The notes: generated from the letters alone by a model not told the origin. Counted from the first letter of the stretch, positions 17,078 to 27,149 are shown. The stretch is DNA of 51,621 bases from Strigomonas culicis (GCA_000482145.1 AUXH01000061.1:1-51621), one strand, 5' to 3'. Made by a program: numbers and translations.

Positions 17078-17653
17078 ATGAACGGACACGACCGTCTGAA
17101 GAAGGCGATGAAGGCCCAGTTCGACTGGATCCCCATCCTCATAACAGACCGCAAACGGTCGACGCCGCTCGAAAAGAAGCGCGCGCTCATCTACGCCTTC
17201 ATCCCGTTCGTCTTTCTCCTTGTCCTGGTGGTGCAAACGTGGCACCCCCTCATGGTTTCGTTGGGCGCCTTCCTGCTGCAGGCCGTAGCGACCCTACTCA
17301 CGGTGCTCTACCACGGCTTCGTGCTGGACTACTCCAACGAGACGACGGACCCATCTGAGCTCGAGCGGCTGCTGAACCCCATCATCGTCGCCACCTTCTC
17401 CATCCGCTTGTTTGCGACGCTGCACGCACTGATGGTGGGCGCGTGGATTCTGTTGATTGCCTACACGGTCGAGTTCGCCTACGTGTACTACGCCGCGAGT
17501 CGGGGCTCGCTGCTGGTGGATGCGACGACGGTGTGGAAGGATATTAAGCGTATTCGCTGGGATACATACTATCGGCTCGCGATTGAACTGTTTCTCGTCT
17601 TGTCGTGCATCGCCAACTTACTGTACACCATCTTGGCTGGAAAGGCGTGGTAG
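17078..17653 (+). CDS. Cornichon-like protein, copy 2
   Basis: 191 residues from ATG 17078. Hydrophobic segments lie at ~45-62, ~65-85, ~115-145 and ~165-187. Shared with copy 1: ..EKKRALIYAFIPFVFLL after a basic N-terminus, DYSNETTDPSELERLLNPII (compare DYSEKTLSSMECERACNPII), and LLVDATTVWKDIKRIRWDTY before the last helix (compare LYVDATNLWRDVRKFEKEGY). This pair is therefore a tandem duplication that has diverged strongly. Role: ER export cargo receptor of the Erv14 type (inferred). Here the terminal helix is in frame and intact. Confidence 0.82.
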   Translation: MNGHDRLKKAMKAQFDWIPILITDRKRSTPLEKKRALIYAFIPFVFLLVLVVQTWHPLMVSLGAFLLQAVATLLTVLYHGFVLDYSNETTDPSELERLLNPIIVATFSIRLFATLHALMVGAWILLIAYTVEFAYVYYAASRGSLLVDATTVWKDIKRIRWDTYYRLAIELFLVLSCIANLLYTILAGKAW

Positions 17654-18256
17654 AGCATCGACGTACCCAGCTATCAAGACAATGCGAGAGAGAGGGGGGG
17701 GGGGTGACGGTGAGTGCATGGCACATTTTTCCTTTCTTCAGCTGCCACGACGATGGAAGGACGTCTATATGTCTCTCTTCCTACAGTACGTATTTTCATT
17801 ACATATCATGGAATACCCGTTCTCCACATATGCCAGAAACAAAGTTTTTTTTTCCCTTCACACTTGTTCCTCCAATTGCATTTTACACACCCAGAAAGCA
17901 AAACAACAATATCAACATTATTTTTGGGCACGAAGTGTTTTATCAGATGTGCTCACATATAATTATTTCCTCCTTTCATTGGTCTCCTCCCTGTGTATGT
18001 TTCTGCGTCACATTCTGCCATATGTCAGCCGGTGATGATGCATGTTTTTGCTGCAACTGATTTGATCCAATTGTTTTTCTTCTCTCTTCTTCTCTCACTG
18101 TCTCTCTCTCTCTCTCTTCTCTTAATATATATATATTGGTTACCTTCGTTCCCATAGCCTACATCTTTCCCTGACGCTTTTACTGTAGTTTCTAGTGTGT
18201 TTTATTTGTTCCTTTTTTTTCTTCTCCTTATTAGTGTCTGTTTGGTATCTTAATCC
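17654..18256. other. Intergenic region with a G11 run
   Basis: 603 bases. An 11-G homopolymer at 17694-17704 lies 40 bases after the cornichon stop. The rest is AT-rich with a CT repeat (18080-18122), TA run (18125-18136) and T/C-rich leader before 18257. Open frames of up to 190 codons in the T-rich part lack coding bias; rejected. Confidence 0.55.
17694..17704 (+). repeat. G11 homopolymer
   Basis: Eleven consecutive G in the 3' UTR of cornichon copy 2, preceded by a GAGAGAGA tract. Unusual in an AT-rich spacer and a likely place for length errors. Confidence 0.9.
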
Positions 18257-21200
18257 ATGTCAATGGAAGAAGAGCAAGCAGCGCCCACGTCCCTCTCCAG
18301 CCAGCTGGAGGCGGCCATCACCCTGACCTTTTACCGCCGCGAGGGCGCGGAGCGGCGGCGTCGCGCGCAGCGCGTGGGGCTGCAGTCGCCGTTGTGGCTC
18401 TGGACCTACGACGGCGCGGCGGCCACCCCCGGGCCCGCCAAGCCCGCCGCGCCGTCCGCGCCACTGCGCGCGGAGGTCCCGCGGGCGGTGCATCTCGTCC
18501 AGTGGTTGCTGTGGAACGACATCGCGCCGGCCTCTATCGCGGTCGTACTGCCGCTGGCCTGGAAGAGCCCCTTTCGCGCGGCGCTGCTGAAGGGGCTCGC
18601 GGACGCGGCGCAGCACCGCCGTGCGCAGGCGCACGCGGGGGCGGCGGCCACCTCCACCGTGGGCGCGACGCCGCCGCTGGAGGGCCTGGTGCCGACGCTG
18701 CTGGCCCATCACGAGCTGACCGCGATGAACGTGCGCGACAAGAAGCAGTATACCTACGACGTGGTGCTGTACCTCCTCGGCGCGCCGGCGGCCGCGGAAA
18801 GCGTCGACGGGGCGATGCGCCAGGAGCCCTACCTGCAGGCGGCGCTGGCCGCCGCGCAGAGCGCCTTTGTGCTCTGCGCCGACGTTGGCTGGCGCGCGCC
18901 GAGCCTCCTTGCGCGCTGGCCCGAGTGGCGGCGGTTTGTGCAGCGCATGGTGGAGGAGACGCCACTGGTGTCGCTCGCAGAGATGGACGGCGTGGAGCGC
19001 GCGGAGGAGGAACCGCCGCGCTTCCCCACCATGGCGGGCCCGCACCTGCCTCTGTGCTGCGCCGCACACCCCGGCCAGCACCAACTCGTCGACGGCGTTC
19101 GCCCCATCGAGCCCTTCTGCCTGCGCCTGTGCCTCCAGCCCTACGCCTGCCGGCAGGAGGGGCACCTCTGCAGCGAGCTCTGCCACCTCGCGGAGCGCCA
19201 CCACGCGTGCCCCTTTGTCTGCGGCGCGAAGCTGCCCTGCGGCCACGCCTGCCTCCTGGCCTGCGGCAGCCGCTGCAACTGCTACGAGGTGGTGGAGCGG
19301 CCGCTGCCGTGCTCGCACGAGGAGGTGGCGGGGCTCGACCCGGAGTCGCTGCAGCCGCTCTACCGCACCGTGCACCACGTCTTCAAGGGCGTGTGCGGGG
19401 ACGCCGAGCTGCCGTGCGCAGTGGCGTACACGACGGAGTGCGCGCGGTGCCTCGGCGCGCTGACGGTGCAGTGCTTCGCGGCGCAGGAGAGTGGGCACAC
19501 GCTCCAGCACCGCACGCTGGTTTGCGCGGCCTGCAGGCGGGCCGAGCGCGAGATCCGCGCGACCGTGCTCGCGAACGTGCTGCTGACGACCGAGGAGAAC
19601 AAGCGCAAGCTCAAGACGGAGCTGCAGCGCGCCGTGCACCAGCAGAAGAAGGCCGCCCTGCAGGGCCTCTTCAACGTCGGCACGCGCGTCGAGATCGTGG
19701 ACCCCACGCGCTGCGTCCCCCCGCTGTTCGCGGACGACTTCCCCGGCATCCTCTTCGTCGACATGGATGACCCTGCGTGCTACCAGAAGCTCGAGGGCGC
19801 CTACGGCACCTTTGTCAGCAGCCACGTCGACCTCATGGACCGCAGTGAGGTGCGCAGCTTGGTGCGGCTGCCGGACGGCCGCCACGTGCTGGTCGCGGAC
19901 GGCGGCCTCGGCATGATCCGCGCGCTGACCACCAACCTGACGGAGCAGCATAAGCCGCAGTCGACGCTGCTCATCGACTACCACGGACCGGGGGAGGCCG
20001 GCGAGGGCGGCGCGCGGAACACGGACGCGGCCGAGTTCGCCGCCGCGAAGGCCGCCGTCGGAAAGCTCTATTACCTTGCACAGCCGGTGCCCTGCAGTCA
20101 GCTGGAGTGCGGCTTCCTGACCGACCGCATCGTCCGCGCGACGGCCATCGACCCCGCGGAGCCGAAGCAGGTGTGCATCACATGCGCGCAGTACACGGTC
20201 CGACGCCAGATGGGCGCGACCGCACCGCTGGAGGCCGAGCCGGAGCCGGAGAAGACACCAGAGGCGAAGCGGATACGCACGGAGCTGTCAGAGAAGGACC
20301 TGGCGGGGAGGGCGCAGGAGGAACCTGTGGCCAAAGCGGCTGCAGGCCATGGACACCTGGAGGCGGATTGCGAACAGCTGACCGCGTCTGCGCCGCTGGA
20401 CTTCCTGGAGCCGCTGACGGCATTCAGCCTCGGCAAGCTCGTCTACGTGACCTCCGCCGCGCGGCAGATCACGAACCCGCACGACATGGAGCTGCTGCAG
20501 GCCGCCATGCGGCACGAGGCGCGCCCGCGCGGCGGGGACGCGGCGGGCCCCGGCTGTGGGCTTGAGACGGCGACGGTGACGGCCGCCGCGCTGGACGAGG
20601 AGTCGCCCTACACGCTCGTGGGACTCGTCAACCCTCCGTGCGGCATGGAGACGGAGAACGTGGGGCCCTGCGCGCTGCTGCAGCGGCCGGCCGGGGGCAC
20701 CACCTACCGCGCGGCCGAGCGGCGGGCACGCGCGCCGGCGCGCCGCGGGCGGGGCGGCGGGGGCGGCACGCGCCCGCGGCACGGCGATCCGTTTGAGGAT
20801 GTGTCGCCGCCGCGGCTGGGCGCGGCGCCGACCAGCATCGCCGTCGTGCCACTGGCCTTCACGAAGCCGGACGAGCTGGCGGAGGCCGAGGCGCACATGG
20901 ACACCGCCGCGCAGGAGGCATTCCAGAAGCGGCTCGAGGAGGCGGTGAACCAGCGCAGTGAGGAGTACGCGCTACGGAACGAGGAGGCCGCCTTCCGCGC
21001 CCAGCAGGCCATGCCGCCCGTCTCGGCGGCGGCGCTCGCGGCGGGCCGCACCATGTACAGCGTGCCGGTGCCGCTGCCGACGCCGCAACAGATCGCCGAG
21101 GCCCGTAAGCAGCACACGCAGCTGCCGCTGTCGGCGCAGACGGGCCGCGTCACAAAGCTGCGCGACAATTTGGTGGCAAAGAAGGAACAGTTCGGGTTCT

Positions 21201-21310
21201 TCAAGTGGGTGGAGCAAATGCAGCACGTCTTCGAGAGCGACAAGGAGGCAGACTTGCTGTGCCTTCGCAACGTGCAGCATGCGCTGGTCAAGGCCGGCGC
21301 GAAACGCTAA
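18257..21310 (+). CDS. ZNFX1-like protein: degenerate helicase lobe 2 plus NF-X1 zinc fingers
   Basis: 1017 residues. Residues ~75-235 resemble lobe 2 (RecA2) of SF1 helicases such as ZNFX1: HLVQWLLWNDIAPASIAVVL, a motif V-like VRDKKQYTYDVVLYLLG, and a motif VI-like LQAALAAAQSAFVLCADVG in which the Arg residues are absent. Lobe 1 with Walker A/B is missing. Residues ~285-365 are Cys/His-rich NF-X1-type fingers (CSELCHLAERHHACPFVCG, LPCGHACLLACGSRCNCYE). The rest has a possible beta-rich module (~480-570), an RG-rich stretch (ARAPARRGRGGGGG, ~825) and a C-terminal helical region. It cannot hydrolyse ATP by the usual mechanism. RNA or ribonucleoprotein binding is inferred. Confidence 0.6.
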   Translation: MSMEEEQAAPTSLSSQLEAAITLTFYRREGAERRRRAQRVGLQSPLWLWTYDGAAATPGPAKPAAPSAPLRAEVPRAVHLVQWLLWNDIAPASIAVVLPLAWKSPFRAALLKGLADAAQHRRAQAHAGAAATSTVGATPPLEGLVPTLLAHHELTAMNVRDKKQYTYDVVLYLLGAPAAAESVDGAMRQEPYLQAALAAAQSAFVLCADVGWRAPSLLARWPEWRRFVQRMVEETPLVSLAEMDGVERAEEEPPRFPTMAGPHLPLCCAAHPGQHQLVDGVRPIEPFCLRLCLQPYACRQEGHLCSELCHLAERHHACPFVCGAKLPCGHACLLACGSRCNCYEVVERPLPCSHEEVAGLDPESLQPLYRTVHHVFKGVCGDAELPCAVAYTTECARCLGALTVQCFAAQESGHTLQHRTLVCAACRRAEREIRATVLANVLLTTEENKRKLKTELQRAVHQQKKAALQGLFNVGTRVEIVDPTRCVPPLFADDFPGILFVDMDDPACYQKLEGAYGTFVSSHVDLMDRSEVRSLVRLPDGRHVLVADGGLGMIRALTTNLTEQHKPQSTLLIDYHGPGEAGEGGARNTDAAEFAAAKAAVGKLYYLAQPVPCSQLECGFLTDRIVRATAIDPAEPKQVCITCAQYTVRRQMGATAPLEAEPEPEKTPEAKRIRTELSEKDLAGRAQEEPVAKAAAGHGHLEADCEQLTASAPLDFLEPLTAFSLGKLVYVTSAARQITNPHDMELLQAAMRHEARPRGGDAAGPGCGLETATVTAAALDEESPYTLVGLVNPPCGMETENVGPCALLQRPAGGTTYRAAERRARAPARRGRGGGGGTRPRHGDPFEDVSPPRLGAAPTSIAVVPLAFTKPDELAEAEAHMDTAAQEAFQKRLEEAVNQRSEEYALRNEEAAFRAQQAMPPVSAAALAAGRTMYSVPVPLPTPQQIAEARKQHTQLPLSAQTGRVTKLRDNLVAKKEQFGFFKWVEQMQHVFESDKEADLLCLRNVQHALVKAGAKR

Positions 21311-22461
21311 GCAACACGTTGTGTGTACGCAGTGTACTGACGTGTTTTTCTTCTTCTTCTTTTTTCACTATACATACGGACACAGAGTGATTACTGTTTT
21401 GTTTTCTGCTTTTGCTGTTTGTATGGTTGTGCTTCTCGTCGCAGGAGGAGAGCACCGCCGTGCACACATTACACAACATCGAACATATGTTACATATCCC
21501 TTTACTCGTTTGCTTCGCTTTGTGTATGTGTGTGTGTATATTTACAGCAGACCTGTAATACGGCAGATAATATAAAACAAAAAATAAATAAATAATAAAA
21601 ACTAGAGTAATGAAATTCATATTTTTTTTTCACTTCTCCTTCTCTCAATAATAAACAAACTTAACACTAAAAAAGGACCTTTTTTTGCAATATCTATACT
21701 ACTTCAACACTTCACGTGCCAGAGAGTACAGGAGGCGCTTCGGTTAGTACAGACCCACTCAATGTACTAGAGTGTAATATACAGGTTACAGCGAGGCAGC
21801 CTTCGACAATGCGTTGCTGGTGGCATTTCGATATGGCAACACGTTTGGCGATTCGGTATGTGCGCGCACACACACACGTACAGACACACGCATGTATACA
21901 CACAGCTATATATATATGTATATGTAGAGGGAGAGAGAGAGAAAAGCAGATTTCCTGGGGCATCCAAGAGGTGGTGCAGTGACACGCCTTGATGGGCATT
22001 GCATTATTGCATGTTGTACAAGGATGAGGGGTCTCTCTACGAGAACATTGCCGTTGCCGTACCACAAACATGCTTTTGAGGATTGCCACATTATTGGAGT
22101 GATATGATGATATGCATAATTGATATAACTATTCTTTTGGTTGTGTTTTTCTTTCCCTCCTTGTTTTGTTTACTCTATGGAAGATAGCGGATGCTAATGT
22201 ATGTTAAAAAAATGATCCTCACGTTGTGTCCATTCACAACTTTCGTTTTTCTCCCCTTTTTTAGCACCCTTTCAATTATTGTTGTCCTCTGTGCAGACAT
22301 GAGAAACCCATGTACTATTGCATTATTACTCCTCCCTTTCTTCTGATAAATGCTATAGTTTATTTTTCTCATACTCTAGTGGTTCTTTTTTTTTTGATTC
22401 CCCTTTTTGTTTGCCTTTAATAAATACATTATACTAGATTATCTTCATTACCGACCACATC
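21311..22461. other. Long intergenic region before myosin XXI
   Basis: 1151 bases. 21860-21950 is a composite microsatellite (CA, TA, GA repeats). About 21716-22090 is richer in GC than typical spacer here but no frame or RNA gene was recognised. 22130-22440 is T-rich and leads to the myosin gene. Confidence 0.55.
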
Positions 22462-25400
22462 ATGCCCGCGGAGCGCGTCGCACTTAACCAGGAGGTGTAC
22501 TACTTCGATGTGAAGAAGGGTTGGCTGCGTGGGAAGGTGGCCTCCTTGGACGGTGACAAGGTGACGGTGAACGACCACGACCTGAATCAGCCTGTCGTCG
22601 TCGCGTCGGACCTGGTGCATGGTTACATTCACGAGAGTTACGAGGCCGAGGACGATGACCTCTTCCACGTGAGCGACCTGCACGTCGCGACGCTGCTGTA
22701 CTGCATCAAGGAGCGCTTTGAGAAGCTGCACCTGCAGTACTCCGTGATGGGCGAGATGGTGCTGTCCGTCAACCCCTTCCGCCTGATGCCCTTCAACAGT
22801 GAGCAGGAGCGCAAGAAGTACCTGTCGCTGCCGGACCCGCGCGGGCTCCCGCCCCACATTTGGCAGGTCTCGCACAAGGCGTTCAACGCGATCAATGTGC
22901 AGGGCCTGAACAACCAGTCCGTGGTCATCTCCGGCGAGTCCGGTTCCGGAAAGACGGAGAATGCGAAGCTGCTCATCGCCTACCTCGGCCAGCTCAGCTA
23001 CATGCACAGCAACAACGCGTCGCAGCGCACCATCGCCGACAAGATCGACGAGAGCCTCAAGTGGAGTAACCCTGTCATGGAGTCCTTCGGTAACGCACGT
23101 ACCGTCCGCAATGACAACTCCTCGCGCTTCGGCAAGTACATCAAGCTCTTCTTTGACACGACGACCGGCGTCATGATCGGCGGCCAGCAGGTGACCTACC
23201 TCCTCGAGAAGAGCCGCATCATCATGCAGTCCAAGGGCGAGCGGAACTACCACGTCTTCTACGAGATGCTCGCGGGGCTCACCGCGGAGGAGAAGAGCCA
23301 GCTGGGCAATCTCAAGACCGCGAAGGACTACCGCTGCCTGAACGGCGGCGACACCTTCACGCGCCGCGGTGTGGACGGCCGCACCATCAACGACGCCGAG
23401 GAGTTCAAGCAGCTGCGCCACGCACTGCACATGGTTGGCGTCGAGCCGGCGGTGGAGTGGTGCATCTTCCGCGTGCTCTCGGCCATCCTCCACCTCATGG
23501 AGGTCGAGTTCCGCGCGGACGACAACGATAAGGCGGAGGTGGCCACGGAGGACACCTTCGTGCAGGGCGCCGAGCTCCTCGGCGTCGCGCCGGAGAAGCT
23601 GCGGGAGTGCTTCGTCGTCAAGAGCCGCACGTCGCTCGTGACGATCCTGTCGTCGCCCAGGGAGGCCGAGGGCTTCCGTAACGCCTTCTGCAAGGCCATC
23701 TACGTTGGCCTCTTCGACCGTCTGGTCGAGTTCGTGAACGTGTCCATCACGCCGCAGGTGGACTGCACCGGCTGCAAGTACATTGGCCTGCTCGATATCT
23801 TCGGGTTCGAGAACTTTGTGAAGAACAACTTTGAGCAGGTCTGCATTAACTACGCCAACGAGTCGCTGCAGAACCACTACAACAAGTACACCTTCATCAA
23901 CGACGAGGAGGAGTGCAAGCGCGAGGGCATCCAGATCCCGAAGATTGAGTTCCCTGATAACTCCGCCTGCGTGAACATGTTCAACCAGGCAAATACGGGC
24001 ATCTTCACGATGCTCGACGAGGAGTGCAACTTCAAGGGCGGCACGGTCGAGCGCTTCACGACGAACGCGTGGAACCAGTGGGGTAAGGGCAAGAGCCCGT
24101 ACTTTGTGCAGCCGAAGAGCACCATCCCGAACCAGTTCGGCATCAACCACTACGCCGCCTTTGTGAACTACCACACGGACGAGTGGCTGGAGAAGAATAC
24201 GGATGCGCTGAAGGACGACATGTACGAGACGCTCGATAGCGCCGAGGAAGACTTTGTCCGCGGCCTTCTCAGCTCCAAGAAGGGCGTGGCGCGCCGCAAG
24301 CAGACGGTCGCGATCCGCTTCCAACGCGAACTGCTGGAGCTGCGCTCGGAGCTCGAGTCGACGGAGACGCAGTTCATCCGCTGCATCAAGCCGAACAACG
24401 ACGCTAGCCCGTCCTACCTGGACAACGCGATCGTGGGCTCGCAGCTGGAGTCCGCCGGTGTGCTGCAGACCATCGAGCTGAAGCGCCAGGGCTACCCGGT
24501 GCGCCGCCTGATCGAGCAGTTTTGCCTCTACTTCTACTTCATCATGCCGCGCCCGACCGCCCGGCTCTTCAAGGCGCAGAAGTACAGCGAGGCCGCGGTC
24601 GACTTCCTGAACTACTACCAGCGCCTGTACAAGTGGAACACGCCCAACTTCGCGGTGGGCAAGACGAAGGTGTTCCTGCGCGCGGAGGTGTGGTCCGTGC
24701 TCGAGCGGCTCGCGCTGCGCCGCAAGGCCCAGCTCGTCGCGCGCTGCAAGCCGTTCCTGCGCAGCTGGGTCGACGAGTACCGCGAGCGCAAGCGCATCGA
24801 GCTGGAGCGGCGCCTCGCGGAGATGAAGCGGCTACGCGAGCTGCGCGCGAAGAAGATGGAGGAGAACCAGAATGGTCTGCCCGCGGAGAAGATGCTGTGG
24901 GTGGAGGAGTTCCTCAATATCTTCCCCGACCTCAAGCGCGACGTCGTGATGGACGTCGTCGCCGAGGCGGACACGCAGGATGAGGCGCTCGCCGCCGTGC
25001 TGAGCATCCAGGAGCAGACCGTAGACAAGCAGGACCCGTCCGCCTTCATCGCCTTCCTCAAGGCGGCCGACGTGCACCGGGACGTCATCTCCAGCTTCAT
25101 GGCGAACGACGTGAAGACCGTCTCCGCCCTCTCCAAGATCAGCGACGACGACATGAAGCGGAATGGCTGCACTGAGATGAACCTCGTAGACATCCGCAAG
25201 CGGCTGCGCGCGCAGCACGCGACGCGGACGAAGTACGAGCGCCTCGAGGGCGCCATCGGCTCCAACGCACAGGAGAACATCATCAGCGACATTAAGCTGT
25301 CGGAGAAGCAGCGCCACCAGGACGACTTCGACACCAAGGCGAAGCAGCTGGTGGACATGGGCTTCCCCGGCGAGCTCTCGCGCCTCGTGCTCGCGCATTA

Positions 25401-25617
25401 CAACGGCAACGTGGAGCGCGCGACCGCCCGTCTCATCTACGGCGCGAACATCCAGAAGATGCGCAAGAACGCGCATGTGCACGGCAACTACACGACGGCA
25501 GACCCCAACGTGCAGAAACTCATCGCGATGGGCGCCTCGAAGCTGAACGCGAAGAGCACGCTCCGCACAACGCACGGCGACGTGGACAGCGCTGTCCAGA
25601 TGCTCTTCAAGTCGTGA
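22462..25617 (+). CDS. MYO21: Myosin XXI heavy chain
   Basis: 1051 residues, the length I recall for Leishmania myosin XXI. The motor domain (~1-725) has P-loop GESGSGKT (158-165), switch I NDNSSRFGK (217-225) and switch II DIFGFENF (445-452), so ATPase residues are intact; FIRCIKPN lies near 645. The converter/neck (RRKAQLVARCKPFLRSW) has one weak IQ-like site for calmodulin. The tail has a short charged helix (~775-815), a CUE-like segment (EEFLNIFPDLKRDVVMDVV), a SAM-like segment (~865-920) and two UBA-like domains (LVDMGFPGE.., LIAMGASKL..). Myosin XXI is the main myosin of Leishmania-like trypanosomatids, acting in flagellum assembly and membrane traffic. Confidence 0.95.
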   Translation: MPAERVALNQEVYYFDVKKGWLRGKVASLDGDKVTVNDHDLNQPVVVASDLVHGYIHESYEAEDDDLFHVSDLHVATLLYCIKERFEKLHLQYSVMGEMVLSVNPFRLMPFNSEQERKKYLSLPDPRGLPPHIWQVSHKAFNAINVQGLNNQSVVISGESGSGKTENAKLLIAYLGQLSYMHSNNASQRTIADKIDESLKWSNPVMESFGNARTVRNDNSSRFGKYIKLFFDTTTGVMIGGQQVTYLLEKSRIIMQSKGERNYHVFYEMLAGLTAEEKSQLGNLKTAKDYRCLNGGDTFTRRGVDGRTINDAEEFKQLRHALHMVGVEPAVEWCIFRVLSAILHLMEVEFRADDNDKAEVATEDTFVQGAELLGVAPEKLRECFVVKSRTSLVTILSSPREAEGFRNAFCKAIYVGLFDRLVEFVNVSITPQVDCTGCKYIGLLDIFGFENFVKNNFEQVCINYANESLQNHYNKYTFINDEEECKREGIQIPKIEFPDNSACVNMFNQANTGIFTMLDEECNFKGGTVERFTTNAWNQWGKGKSPYFVQPKSTIPNQFGINHYAAFVNYHTDEWLEKNTDALKDDMYETLDSAEEDFVRGLLSSKKGVARRKQTVAIRFQRELLELRSELESTETQFIRCIKPNNDASPSYLDNAIVGSQLESAGVLQTIELKRQGYPVRRLIEQFCLYFYFIMPRPTARLFKAQKYSEAAVDFLNYYQRLYKWNTPNFAVGKTKVFLRAEVWSVLERLALRRKAQLVARCKPFLRSWVDEYRERKRIELERRLAEMKRLRELRAKKMEENQNGLPAEKMLWVEEFLNIFPDLKRDVVMDVVAEADTQDEALAAVLSIQEQTVDKQDPSAFIAFLKAADVHRDVISSFMANDVKTVSALSKISDDDMKRNGCTEMNLVDIRKRLRAQHATRTKYERLEGAIGSNAQENIISDIKLSEKQRHQDDFDTKAKQLVDMGFPGELSRLVLAHYNGNVERATARLIYGANIQKMRKNAHVHGNYTTADPNVQKLIAMGASKLNAKSTLRTTHGDVDSAVQMLFKS

Positions 25618-27149
25618 GATAAAGGGGATGCGCAATAGCGGCAGTCACACTGGGAATTACATACATTTTTTTAAAAGGGAAGAAAACAGAAGGTGGCAGT
25701 GATAAGAGGCAAACCGCATCACAGCACGCGTTTCAGGACTAGCCCTACGAGAAGAGTGAAGGAAGAGATGAACAACAACCCTCACCGTTATTGCTCTCTT
25801 GTTCAAAGCAGAGACAACTCCTGTTGTGTGAGTGTCTGCATGCTTCAAAGCATCCTTTTCCTCTTTACTTTTCTGTTCCCTGTTCCTATAAATTCTCATC
25901 GTTGGTTTGTCTTTTTGAGTTGTCTCTCTCTTCGTTTGTTCCTCTTCGTTTTTTTTCCCCTTTAACTTCTCACACCATAATGTGAGTAGACGAAGGCCAA
26001 AAAAAAAAAGACATGAGATATGGAGAACTATCGATCTGGATAAGAACAGTACTATTTATTGTTCCTCTTTGTTTTTCTTTCTTGTCTTCGAAATGATAGC
26101 ATACCATACATGCATGAGACTAGTACATTAGTACATTGAAAATGACGATAAGCACGGCGCTTCACTTAGCGATCTTCTTTTGCTCTTTTTTAATGTTTAC
26201 GCGTCGAACAGTAGGTGAAGAAAAACAAGTTGTTACCTTTACATAGTTTTTTTTTATTTTTAATTCCCTTTTTTTTTCTTTGTTGTCGTTCATGCAAAAT
26301 CCACCCTCTTTTTCTTTTTCTTTCTGGTCTATGGATATATGATCCATAAGTCTTGTGCATTTATCTCTGTTTTTGTTGTGTTGTGCGTCCCTAACTATAC
26401 CTGGTTCAGTTTTTTTTTGTTCAATATCTTGTTGTTGGATAGCATTCTTCGTTAATTTACTTTATTAATCCCTTTTCGTTTTGTTTTTTTCATGTTGTCT
26501 ATTTGATTCCAAGTAGACTGGTTCATAGAAATGAAGACGAATATGCTCTTTACACATGCTACGTTGAATGAACTTCGATAACGGCAATGATGTATTTAAG
26601 GGATGAACAAGCAACATTATTTTAGTGAGAGGACGACTAGATAATGCACTTTATAAATTGAAAAAGAGAAGAATTCAAAAAAAAAAGTATGATGAGTGTT
26701 CTGTTGTATTTTCTTTTTTATTGTTTGTGTGTGTAAGTACGACATCTGTTTTATTTAAAGAGATGATGTATAGGCGTAGGAAACACGACTATCACCGTAA
26801 ACACACATGTACAATAAATAATAAGAATAAAGAAAGAAGTGCACAAGTGTGCACTTTTATGCGTTTTGTTTTAAAGTACAAGAGGCACTGAGATAATAGG
26901 CTTAAGGCAGTATTGTCATTTAAACTAAATAATATTCTTTTTTCATATTTTTTTTGTCCATTTAGAACGATGTTATAAAATCAATAAATAGCTCACATCA
27001 CCGTTTTTTTGCTTTTTTTTTTCTGTCTTTGTACTGTTAGCGTAACTGCTGTTCTGTTCTATGCCAGATGGATGCCTTAATACTATTATATTCTCTCTCT
27101 CTCTCTCTCTGTCTCTGTGCTTTCCTTCCTTCCCCCCCCCTGTAGCATT
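25618..27149. other. Longest intergenic region, AT-rich
   Basis: 1532 bases between myosin XXI and a WD protein. Very AT-rich, many A/T runs, a small tandem duplication TAGTACAT (about 26120-26136), and a CT tract (27091-27140) ending in TGTAG at 27141-27145. Open frames of 60-90 codons have spacer composition; none is convincing. It probably comprises a long myosin 3' UTR. No RNA gene recognised. Confidence 0.55.
27091..27145 (+). promoter_or_regulatory. Polypyrimidine tract and AG acceptor abutting the WD gene
   Basis: TC repeat, CT-rich block and C9 run ending in TGTAG at 27145. The first ATG is at 27150, so use of this AG leaves only four bases of native 5' UTR besides the spliced leader. 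The next in-frame ATG is at 27183. Confidence 0.55.

Noticed and set aside
17457..18060. Overlapping frames in the cornichon copy 2 3' region
   Set aside because: T-rich artefacts that start inside the cornichon gene or in spacer; no coding bias.
18260..19984. Antisense 574-codon frame opposite the ZNFX1-like gene
   Set aside because: Same codon-bias shadow, no domain, no leader signals on that strand.
21716..21982. 88-codon frame in the pre-myosin spacer
   Set aside because: Crosses microsatellites, His/Thr-rich artefact composition, no motif.
22429..24324. Antisense open frame of 631 codons opposite the myosin motor
   Set aside because: Shadow of myosin codon bias; no recognisable domain.
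26625..26891. 88-codon Lys-rich frame in the post-myosin spacer
   Set aside because: No ATG start, AT-rich codons unlike all real genes here.
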